From assembly GCA_902769535.1 (NCBI GenBank), contig CACXPH010000013.1:1-43724 (forward strand): a stretch of 43,724 nucleotides of DNA, in the 5' to 3' direction. The notes beneath the pieces are model-generated. The model was not told the origin of the DNA. It worked only from the letters and a program-made list of their open reading frames with translations, and searched no databases. A program made the translations under genes and the position numbers. Shown here in pieces: positions 33,889 to 41,800 of this stretch. The DNA is from an uncultured Bacteroidales bacterium (GTDB lineage Bacteria > Bacteroidota > Bacteroidia > Bacteroidales > Paludibacteraceae). Positions within the stretch are counted from its first letter, which is position 1. Every line of letters begins with the position of its first letter.

Positions 33889-33915
33889 AAAGAGGCTTTC
33901 GGGCCTCTTTTTTTG
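33889..33915 (+). terminator. Rho-independent terminator after the 94-residue protein
   Basis: Stem AAAGAGGC (33889-33896), loop TTTCGG, GCCTCTTT (33903-33910), followed directly by a T run. It begins 6 bp after the stop codon. Confidence 0.92.
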
Positions 33916-33964
33916 TATGAAGATGTAAGAAATAACCGAGGTTTATCCAAATTTGTCAAGAAAA

Positions 33965-34009
33965 TTTGCGTATGTCATTTTTTTGTAGTACTTTTGCAGT
34001 CGCAAAAGT
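33965..34009 (+). promoter_or_regulatory. Promoter of panD with inverted repeat
   Basis: TTTG at 33965-33968, 20 nt, TACTTTTG at 33989-33996. The -7 element belongs to a perfect 8-bp inverted repeat ACTTTTGC-AGTC-GCAAAAGT (33990-34009). The whole stretch is very similar to the promoter at 8394-8439. Confidence 0.78.
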
Positions 34010-34028
34010 TTGAAAATAACACAGCCTT

Positions 34029-34376
34029 ATGCTTTTGAATATATTAAAATCGAAGATTCATCGGGTGCAAGTGACGGAGGCGAACTTGGAGTATATCGGT
34101 TCGATCACCATCGATGAGGCACTCATGGAAGCGGCGAATATCTATGCCGGTGAGCGCGTGCAAGTGGTGGATAACAACAACGGTGCACGGCTGGAGACGT
34201 ACGTCATTCCCGGTAAACGTGGCAGCGGATGTATCTGTATCAACGGCGCTGCCGCACACCTCGTTAACGTCGGCGACACCGTCATCATCATGGCCTATGC
34301 TATGATGACGCCGGAAGAGGCAAAGACGTTTAAACCGGCGATAGTATTTCCCGGAGTAGGAAATAAACTATCGTAA
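34029..34376 (+). CDS. panD: Aspartate 1-decarboxylase
   Basis: Makes beta-alanine from L-aspartate for pantothenate and CoA synthesis, using a pyruvoyl group formed by self-cleavage. 115 residues, normal. The cleavage site Gly24-Ser25 lies in EYIGSITID, and the catalytic region [14 protein letters not shown], the [12 protein letters not shown] motif and the end [15 protein letters not shown] are typical. First gene of a plus-strand run with tgt and an LptF/LptG permease. Its stop codon is the first unit of an octamer array. Confidence 0.97.
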   Translation: MLLNILKSKIHRVQVTEANLEYIGSITIDEALMEAANIYAGERVQVVDNNNGARLETYVIPGKRGSGCICINGAAAHLVNVGDTVIIMAYAMMTPEEAKTFKPAIVFPGVGNKLS

Positions 34377-34403
34377 TAACGTAATCTCGTAATGACGTTA
34401 TGA
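34372..34403. repeat. Octamer array between panD and tgt (4 x CGTAATGA-like)
   Basis: Units CGTAATAA, CGTAATCT, CGTAATGA, CGTTATGA. The first carries the panD stop codon and the last the tgt start codon, so the array is the entire junction. Confidence 0.88.
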
Positions 34404-35536
34404 CGAAATTTTTCGAATTACAATCAGGTAATAGCGGTGTCGGTCCTCGAGCGGGAGTGATACACACCGACCACGGCGATATACTCACGCCGATATTCAT
34501 GCCGGTGGGAACAGTGGGCACCGTGAAAGGTGTGCAGCGCAAGGAGTTGGAGGACGACATCAAGGCGCAGATTATCCTGGGCAACACCTACCATCTGTTC
34601 CTGCGTCCGGGCACGGAGATTCTGCATCGTGCCGGAGGTTTGCATCGCTTTGAGGGATGGAATAGGCCGATCCTTACGGACTCCGGAGGCTTTCAGGTCT
34701 TCTCGCTTACGGACATCCGCAAGATGACGGAAGAAGGTGTGCGGTTCTCTTCGCACATCGACGGACGCAAACTCCTCTTCACACCGGAGAACGTGATGGA
34801 CATCGAGCGTGAGATCGGTGCGGACATCATGATGGCGTTCGACGAGTGCTGTCCGGGAACGGCCGACAAGAAATACGCGAAAGACTCGATGGATCGCACG
34901 CACCGCTGGCTCGACCGTTGTATCGCGCGATTCGATGGTACGGACGATCTGTACGGATACAAGCAACACCTCTTCCCTATCGTACAAGGCTGTACCTATA
35001 CCGACTTGCGCCAAGAGGCATGCAAGCGTCTGCGCGACTTAGACCGGGACGGCTATGCGATCGGCGGACTCGCCGTAGGCGAACCGACCGAAGTGATGTA
35101 CGAGATGATCGAGGTGTGCAACGACATCCTGCCGACCGACAAACCGCGGTATCTGATGGGAGTCGGTACGCCGTGGAATATACTCGAGGCGATCGAACGT
35201 GGTGTCGATATGTTCGACTGCGTCATGCCGACGCGTAACGGCCGAAACGGTATGATCTTCACCTGGAACGGCGTAATGAACCTGCGCAATAAGAAATGGG
35301 AAGACGACTTCACGGAGTTAGACCCGGCAGGTACCAGTTATGTCGACCACGCGTATACCCGCGCGTACGTTCGTCATTTAATACACGCGCAAGAGATGCT
35401 CGGACTCGAGGTGCTCTCCATCCATAACTTAGCGTTCTATCTGGATCTCGTGACCCGGGCACGAGAGCACATCCTCGCCGGAGATTACAGCGCTTGGAAA
35501 GCAAGCGTGATGCCGAACATCATGCAACGATTGTAA
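34400..35536 (+). CDS. tgt: tRNA-guanine transglycosylase (queuine tRNA-ribosyltransferase)
   Basis: Exchanges guanine for a queuosine precursor at the wobble position of tRNAs with GUN anticodons. 378 residues. Catalytic motifs: TDSGGFQVFSL (general acid/base Asp), IVQGCTY, GGLAVGEP, RYLMGVGTP and the nucleophile region DMFDCVMPTRNGRNGM. The C-terminal zinc site (three Cys) of most bacterial Tgt proteins is absent; the matching stretch reads GTSYVDHAYTRAY. As far as I know Bacteroides Tgt has the same zinc-less form, so this is lineage-typical rather than a defect. Start ATG 34400 lies inside the octamer array. Confidence 0.96.
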   Translation: MTKFFELQSGNSGVGPRAGVIHTDHGDILTPIFMPVGTVGTVKGVQRKELEDDIKAQIILGNTYHLFLRPGTEILHRAGGLHRFEGWNRPILTDSGGFQVFSLTDIRKMTEEGVRFSSHIDGRKLLFTPENVMDIEREIGADIMMAFDECCPGTADKKYAKDSMDRTHRWLDRCIARFDGTDDLYGYKQHLFPIVQGCTYTDLRQEACKRLRDLDRDGYAIGGLAVGEPTEVMYEMIEVCNDILPTDKPRYLMGVGTPWNILEAIERGVDMFDCVMPTRNGRNGMIFTWNGVMNLRNKKWEDDFTELDPAGTSYVDHAYTRAYVRHLIHAQEMLGLEVLSIHNLAFYLDLVTRAREHILAGDYSAWKASVMPNIMQRL

Positions 35537-35568
35537 CCCATAACCCGTAACCCATAACCCGTAATTCG
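35534..35568. repeat. Heptamer array between tgt and the permease gene (5 x TAACCCA/TAACCCG)
   Basis: Units TAACCCA, TAACCCG, TAACCCA, TAACCCG, TAATTCG. The first unit provides the tgt stop codon, and the array ends 2 bp before the GTG start of the permease gene. The same CCCGTAA family occurs inside the gene at 38931-38958. Confidence 0.93.
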
Positions 35569-35570
35569 GC

Positions 35571-36644
35571 GTGAAACGCCTCGATTGGTACATAATAAAG
35601 AAATTCTTGGGTACGTTCTTTTTCTCGATCGTGCTCATTCTGTCCATCGCCATCGTCTTTGACTTGACGGAGAAGATGGACGATTTCTTCGAGAGCCAAG
35701 TACCGCTCAAAGAGATCATCTTCGATTATTACCTGCCCTTCATTCCGTATTACATGAATATGTTCAGTTCGCTGTTCATCTTCATTTCCGTCATTTTCTT
35801 CACCTCTAAATTGGCGGGCAATTCGGAGATTATCGCGATGCAGGCGGCCGGCGTAAGTTACCATCGTTTGATGGTTCCGTATGCGTTCTCAGCTGCGCTG
35901 CTATTTGTTCTGGGAATCCTTCTCGGAGGATGGGTTATACCGCGAAGCAGCGAACGAATGCTGAATTTTACGGACAAATACGTAGATCATTTCACCAAAG
36001 AGAGTGCGCGAAACGTGCAGATGGAGGTAAAGCCCGGCACGATTCTCTATATCGAATCTTTCCGGAGTTATAACCACGTGGGTTACCGCTGCTCTATTGA
36101 GGAGTTCGATGGCAAGACTTTAGTACAACGCACCTCTGCGGATAAGATCATTTATGACTCGCTGGAATACTGGCATCTGGAGAACTACACGCAGCGCACC
36201 TTCACCGGTCTGCGCGAAGAGTTGGAGCAAGGTGCTCGGAAAGACATCGAACTGCCTATTGTCCCGGACGAGTTGTTCATCACCGCGCAACACGCCAAAC
36301 AGATGACCACACCGGAACTGAGGCATTATATGGAACGACAGCGGCAGCGCGGTTCCGGAAACGTCAAGGCGTTCGAAGTGGAGTACCATAAACGCTGGGC
36401 ATCGCCGCTCGGAGCATTTATCATGACGCTGTTAGGCGTGACGATGTCGAGCCGGAAAGTTCGTGGCGGCATGGGTAAAAACTTAGGGATAGGCGTGATT
36501 CTGACAGCCGCTTATATCTTGTTCTCAACCGTCAGCACAACCTTTTCGGTCAATAATGTGATGAGTCCGTTTATGGCGGCTTGGCTACCGAACTTCGTCT
36601 TCCTCGCGATCTCCATTCCGCTGTACGTACGCGCTTCGCGCTAA
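35571..36644 (+). CDS. LptF/LptG-family lipopolysaccharide export permease
   Basis: Inner-membrane permease of the YjgP/YjgQ family, part of the LptBFG transporter that extracts lipopolysaccharide for transport to the outer membrane. 357 residues, with the expected layout: three N-terminal membrane helices (about residues 12-30, 55-75, 90-120), a periplasmic beta-jellyroll-like middle and three C-terminal helices (about 275-350). The GTG start 35571 gives the typical MKRLDWYIIKKFLGTFF beginning. Whether it is LptF or LptG cannot be decided here. No lptB or lptC is nearby. Confidence 0.92.
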   Translation: MKRLDWYIIKKFLGTFFFSIVLILSIAIVFDLTEKMDDFFESQVPLKEIIFDYYLPFIPYYMNMFSSLFIFISVIFFTSKLAGNSEIIAMQAAGVSYHRLMVPYAFSAALLFVLGILLGGWVIPRSSERMLNFTDKYVDHFTKESARNVQMEVKPGTILYIESFRSYNHVGYRCSIEEFDGKTLVQRTSADKIIYDSLEYWHLENYTQRTFTGLREELEQGARKDIELPIVPDELFITAQHAKQMTTPELRHYMERQRQRGSGNVKAFEVEYHKRWASPLGAFIMTLLGVTMSSRKVRGGMGKNLGIGVILTAAYILFSTVSTTFSVNNVMSPFMAAWLPNFVFLAISIPLYVRASR

Positions 36645-36665
36645 GAAATCAGACGTCAGTGTTTT

Positions 36666-38411
36666 TTATTCTACTCGCGCACCGCGTGCGTCATACATCT
36701 TACCATCGCGGATGATATAGAGCAAGCCGTCAATCATTACTTTTTTGAAGGATGAAGGCTGATTGCAGATGACTTCAATATCCGTTCCGGGATTAGACGA
36801 TGGATTCAATTTCGCCTTAAGAGCCGCAATCTGGTTGGCTGTGAGCCAACCGCCTTGGATGTAGTGCTGTTTGACTGCTTCATTGAAGGTCGGGTCTGTT
36901 GCCGGATCTACGCCGCACATATGTCGGAGGCAGTAACGAATGGTGTTCGGATGACGATACTCCTCGACTCGCAGTTCGGAGGTGCGGTAGTAGTCATAAC
37001 TAATGTCTTCCCAATTGGCGTCGCAGAGCGCAGCGATGGTCGCGCAGAAAGCACCTGTCCGGTCGGCTCCAAGGGCACAGTGGATCTGGAAAGGTACAGG
37101 GTGCGCATCGCTGATGATGAACTCGACCGTCTCTTTAATCCATTGAGCGAAACGCTCGCCGTCGGAGTAATAGAGCGCGTTATTGAAGTCCGGTGTGTAT
37201 CCGTTTTGCGTGCCGACATAGAGGACGTTATTGTTCGCTATGATGGACTGGTAGTAGTCGGGGATGGTGATGGTGTAGTTCTTTCCGCCGCAGGTATATG
37301 TATTGCCTGCATTGCCGGTCATGTTTCCGCTGAGCGCGATGTCACTTTTGATGCCGAACTGCTCCGCAAAATGACGGACGTAGTTGAGGCGCTGCACTTC
37401 GGTGTCGTATTGCGCACGCGAAGGGTCGAAAGGATGGTAGGAGCGGTAGAGGTGCTGCGTACCCGGTACGCGGCGGAAATTGGATATACGCGCTTGCTCC
37501 ATACTATCGGTGAGGTTCCATTCGGCGAGCGGCTTGACGTACTTGGCGTACTCCCAGCGTTGTGCTATCTCGTCCATGTCCTCCCACGGCATGGATACGA
37601 CCATCTTGTTGTCGAAGACGAGTCGACTGTCGATGCCGCCTTCCCATGAGGAGTGCGAGCGGACGTCGTAACTGGAGCCGTCGGTTTTGACAACATGGAA
37701 CATAAACTCGGGCAGTCCGCAATTACCTACGCGTTCCACTTCGCTAAACGTCAAAGTGCGGTAGAAACAGCCGTCGGAGGAGTAGTTGGACAGGCGGTAA
37801 CCTTCGTCCTCTTTGGCCCAAACGCTGATTGAACCATAGACATAGACCTTGCTGACGTCGGCTTTGGCGATGTTGAAGCGCTTGGAGGAGGTAGAGAAGA
37901 TGAAGGTGATCTGCTGATTAAGCGTGTCAAGCTTGTAGCAGTTGTTCTTCTCGGTTGCAGAGAAGGTGACGCCATTATAACCTGTACCCAAGTAACTGAG
38001 TGTGAGCGTGCAGCCGTTATCTGTACTCTGCGGCGTGAAGAGAAATCCTTGTCCGCTAGTAGAAGACAGACCTGCGGTGTATGCGGCGCTGTAGTGACGG
38101 GCATTGACGAGGTTGTCGGGGCCGAAGTTACCGGATTTCCAACTCTTGGAGGCGGAGATAACAGCCATATACTCGGCATCGGACCAACCGGAACCCGGCA
38201 GATCGCAGTACCAGCGGTTGGCAGTCGTCGGATCAGCGATCATCGGATAGACGGACGAATAGGTCGATTTGCCGATGATGAGCATGATGGAGCCGTCGGA
38301 CCATTGCGTTTGGCTGTTATCGAAGTACATACATCCACCGGAGAACGACCATGCGGCAAACAGCTGCGTGGTCAATAGCAAGGAGACAACAAAGAAGTAG
38401 ATTCTTTTCAT
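36666..38411 (-). CDS. Secreted protein-tyrosine-phosphatase-like protein with shared C-terminal tail
   Basis: 581 residues with a signal peptide (about 1-19, ending FAA). The N-terminal ~200 residues are beta-rich, with two stretches that look like carbohydrate-binding modules (CMYFDNSQTQWSDGS; VYVYGSISVWAKEDEGYRL). From about residue 300 a phosphatase domain of the tyrosine/dual-specificity type follows: HLYRSYHPFDPS and the catalytic loop HCALGADRTGA, which is CX5R with Cys445 and Arg451. The last 25 residues are the tail (MIDGLLYIIRDGKMYDARG, then RVE) shared with the proteins at 2-1615 and 38846 onward. So it is an exported phosphatase, acting outside the cytoplasm on a phospho-protein, phospho-sugar or inositol phosphate; the substrate is unknown. 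Confidence 0.85.
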   Translation of the reverse strand: MKRIYFFVVSLLLTTQLFAAWSFSGGCMYFDNSQTQWSDGSIMLIIGKSTYSSVYPMIADPTTANRWYCDLPGSGWSDAEYMAVISASKSWKSGNFGPDNLVNARHYSAAYTAGLSSTSGQGFLFTPQSTDNGCTLTLSYLGTGYNGVTFSATEKNNCYKLDTLNQQITFIFSTSSKRFNIAKADVSKVYVYGSISVWAKEDEGYRLSNYSSDGCFYRTLTFSEVERVGNCGLPEFMFHVVKTDGSSYDVRSHSSWEGGIDSRLVFDNKMVVSMPWEDMDEIAQRWEYAKYVKPLAEWNLTDSMEQARISNFRRVPGTQHLYRSYHPFDPSRAQYDTEVQRLNYVRHFAEQFGIKSDIALSGNMTGNAGNTYTCGGKNYTITIPDYYQSIIANNNVLYVGTQNGYTPDFNNALYYSDGERFAQWIKETVEFIISDAHPVPFQIHCALGADRTGAFCATIAALCDANWEDISYDYYRTSELRVEEYRHPNTIRYCLRHMCGVDPATDPTFNEAVKQHYIQGGWLTANQIAALKAKLNPSSNPGTDIEVICNQPSSFKKVMIDGLLYIIRDGKMYDARGARVE

Positions 38412-38433
38412 GATATCATTTTATTGTTAAGGA

Positions 38434-38811
38434 TTACACACGCGCCTTGCGTTTGCGGAAGTAAACCACTCCCGCAAACGTAAGAGCCATCAATGCCAAG
38501 GGCAGTATAGCGTCGCCGATAGGAGATTGGTCAGACGGTTTATCATCTGCTCCATCGATTTTACTTCTTCTCGCTCCACCCGGTGCTTTTGCCGCCGAGC
38601 CGGTAGTGGTAGCCATCTGGCCTACCGACGAAGAACCTACTTCTGTGATAGGCGCTGTATAGCCACTGGCACCGGACATGATGGAGGTAGATTTCCATTG
38701 CTCCTGCTCTTGTGCCATGGTCGGCAGCGCCATGAGCGCCACCGCCATGAGTATCATCACAATTCTTTTCTTAGCCACAAGGGCACGATTAATTTCTACG
38801 AAATTTTTCAT
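38434..38811 (-). CDS. Small exported protein with C-terminal membrane anchor
   Basis: 125 residues from ATG 38811; the GTG at 38835 lies in a heptamer array and is less likely. There is an N-terminal signal segment (about residues 14-33, ending MAQ), then ~65 Ser/Gly/Thr-rich disordered residues. The C-terminal layout is tripartite: SPIGDAILP, a membrane helix of about 18 residues, and a basic end (RKRKARV). That layout resembles sorting signals processed by sortase- or exosortase-like enzymes, but no named signal is matched. It lies between the giant repeat protein gene and the phosphatase-like gene, 22 bp from the latter, so it is probably part of the same operon and surface system. Function unknown. 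Confidence 0.8.
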   Translation of the reverse strand: MKNFVEINRALVAKKRIVMILMAVALMALPTMAQEQEQWKSTSIMSGASGYTAPITEVGSSSVGQMATTTGSAAKAPGGARRSKIDGADDKPSDQSPIGDAILPLALMALTFAGVVYFRKRKARV

Positions 38812-38822
38812 ATCTATTTTCC

Positions 38823-38850
38823 TTTCAATTTTCACCTTTCACCTTTCATT
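38823..38850. repeat. Heptamer array at the junction of the two surface protein genes (TTTCACC type)
   Basis: Units TTTCAAT, TTTCACC, TTTCACC, TTTCATT. On the coding strand they read GGTGAAA, overlapping the TGA stop of the upstream gene and supplying purine-rich sequence ahead of ATG 38811. Confidence 0.75.
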
Positions 38851-41800
38851 TAACCTGTCGTCCTTGTGCGTCATAGATCTTACCATCCTTGATGATATAC
38901 ATCTTCTGGTCGATGATAACCTTGCGAGCTCCCGTAACCTGTAACCCGTCGCCCGTAACCTCTTCTACGTCCGTCGGAGTCTGCACGATCGGCGAGATCT
39001 CAAGCAGGAAGCGGTTGTCTATCTTACCCGCTGTCAGACTTACTTCATAATCCATCAGACCGAGGTTCGTGCGCGTGCCTGTGATACTATCTACAAGTAC
39101 TACGCCCACACCGTTCGTTCCTTCCGGCAATGAAATCACGTACTCACCAGCCGACTTGATGTCCAAACCTAACGGCACGATTGTTGTCTGGTCCGTATGA
39201 ACAGGCATACTGTTAGCAGCCACTTTCTCAGTACCGATAAAGCTGAAGATCGCGCTACGTTTCTTGTTGAACTCTTTGGACATGTCTTGACCGAAGTCAA
39301 AGCCATCCGTAACTGACTCTAGATCCTTCATACGAATGTATGTCCTGTCAATCATCTGATTGTTCTGTTGCAACTCTAAGCGCCAGTTATACTCTTCCGG
39401 CTCGGTGTTTCTCTGACGAGCTACAATGCTTGACGGTTTAGCACTTACTGCCGTCCATACAATCGCACCTCCGTTCTGTACAAGGTATGCATGCATCGGC
39501 TGGAACGAGAACTCGCTGGTTGCTTGAGGAGTAATCGTATTATCTGCCTTGTTCCACAGATAGATGAACGGGAATGCTGCATCGTCTTCTTTCCACTCAT
39601 AGTCATCTTTCCATTCGATCATGTTTCCTTCTCCATCCTCCAATGCGCTATTATACATATTGAAACTCGGAACACCGATACAACGCCAGTAACTATCTTT
39701 GATTCGACGATCTCCATCGTCACCATTCTCACGGTTAATCGTACAACGGTACGGATCGCCCTCTATCGTGTTCAATGCCGGGATTGTTACCTCCGTGCTC
39801 TTCAATGTCTCCAGAGTAACAGTCGATGGGAAGTACAACTCAATCGTGGTATTCTTGTTGGACCAGAACGTGAAATCAGTTGCCTGCATATAATCCATAT
39901 CCAATCCTAAGATATAACCTTGATTTGCCTTGAGCACGAAATTATCTTTTTCTTCCGGTTCAACATATTTCCAGTTAGACGGAGAATCGATCCAATAGCC
40001 GTTTTGAGCACGGGATAGACCATCGTACCACTCAATGTACCACTCATTCCAGTATTGACCGAATCCGAATACGTCGCTCAGTTTGACATCAAACGGGAAG
40101 GAGATGTAATAGTGTGAACGCTCATAGATCGATTTCTGATCACCAATAGCCAACGGCCGGTGATAAGTAGCGATTGCAGATGCATCTGCGCAGTGCTCAG
40201 GAGTATCATCTTCCGGATGTTCACGGTTGTTCAAAATCCAACGATTGAACTGCATTACGCCATATACCGTCTTCACTCCGGTCAAAGCCGACTCATCATT
40301 AGCAAACGTGATACATTGTGCAGATTCGTGGTGCGAACGTACCACCATCACATCTGCATTGATATCTAATACTCCGTTTATCTCTTCGGTCGATCCTGTC
40401 GGCTGCCAAGCAGTAACCAAACGATTCGTCTTAAAGTCATATACTACACGAACGGAGTATTTCGACGAAGAAGATGTACCACCTAACAACTCAACGGCTG
40501 AAGTACCCTTCACAAATCCTGCGTCCGAAGTGCCACGGAAATATTGGCGTATTCCTTTGTAAGTAGCATACAACTTCACTAATGCCGAAGGATTAGCTTG
40601 TACGGTAATCTCATAAATCCAGTTCTGATCATCCCTCAGCAGCGTTGCATTTGCTCCCGGAGGATTAGCGGAAAGGTCACTACCGTTTTCGTCAAAGATA
40701 TTGGCATTCGCAGTACCGCTTCCTTGCAGAACAAGGAATCGTGCCTCCGTAGAAGTGGACGATGCCACGTACGCACGACTAATCTTATTCGTCTTGCGGT
40801 TCCACATAAAGCGCACGTTAGCACTATTAGGATCCAGATAGGCATTACTTCCGGAGTGTCCGTCATTACCATCGTTGTTCAGCTTGCCATCAGCATCGGT
40901 GTTACTATACGGATTACCTACATCTTGCTTCAAGGTATCCGTAATACACATACTGTAGTCGTTGGCGATAGTAAATGCAATGTTCGTATTACGCGGACAC
41001 CATTTTGCTTTGTAATGACTGAACTTCTCGCCAAACGTATTCGCAGTACTCTCGGAGAACTCGGAATAGGTCATCTTATGATCTGAACCGACGCGGTAGT
41101 TGTCCCATCCTCCGGTGATGGCTTGCGAACGGATATAGTATTGTCCGGTGTACGGACGAATAGAATCCACCGTGATAGAACCGGCAGCCTGCGAGAGGTA
41201 GAAGTTATAAACACCGGACTCTTCAATATCGCTCAAGTCAATCGATCCTCCGGCAACATCTCTCCAATCCACTACACCTTCTCCATCTACAGCATATGCG
41301 TATTGGAACTTCATACTTGCGCTTGCTCCAACCTCTTTGCTTACGTAGAACGAAACGATGTCTTCTGCGCCATCTTTCTTTTCAATCGCGCGTGATGGGT
41401 GATACCAAGAAGCATCGTGCGCAGAACCCAGCGACCAAGCCACACGGTCATTGTAAACGACGCGATAGTCATTCGCAGCAACCGGGTAATGTACACCAGC
41501 CAGGAAGTTATAACCTCCGCTATTGCCATAATTCAAAGTGAAGGTATAGTCTCCGGCAACGGATGTCAGCAAACCGGTACGCTTGTTCTCGGCAAGAGCC
41601 CATCCAGTTCCATCATCGCCGCTATCGCCGTTTTTCATTACCTTCGTATCCGTACCATATTTTTTACCATCTGCACGATGAATCTCAAATCCGTACTCTT
41701 TACCGCCGGCTAACTCTACGGTCAGACTCATCGGCATGGTCTTGTCCTCATTGTACTCAAACGGAATGGACATCAATCCGTCCGATGCCCCGAAGGTTTT

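Noticed and set aside
34400-35536. Loss of the Tgt zinc site as a sign of a defective enzyme
   Set aside because: From memory Bacteroides Tgt proteins have the same zinc-less C-terminus, and all catalytic motifs are present.
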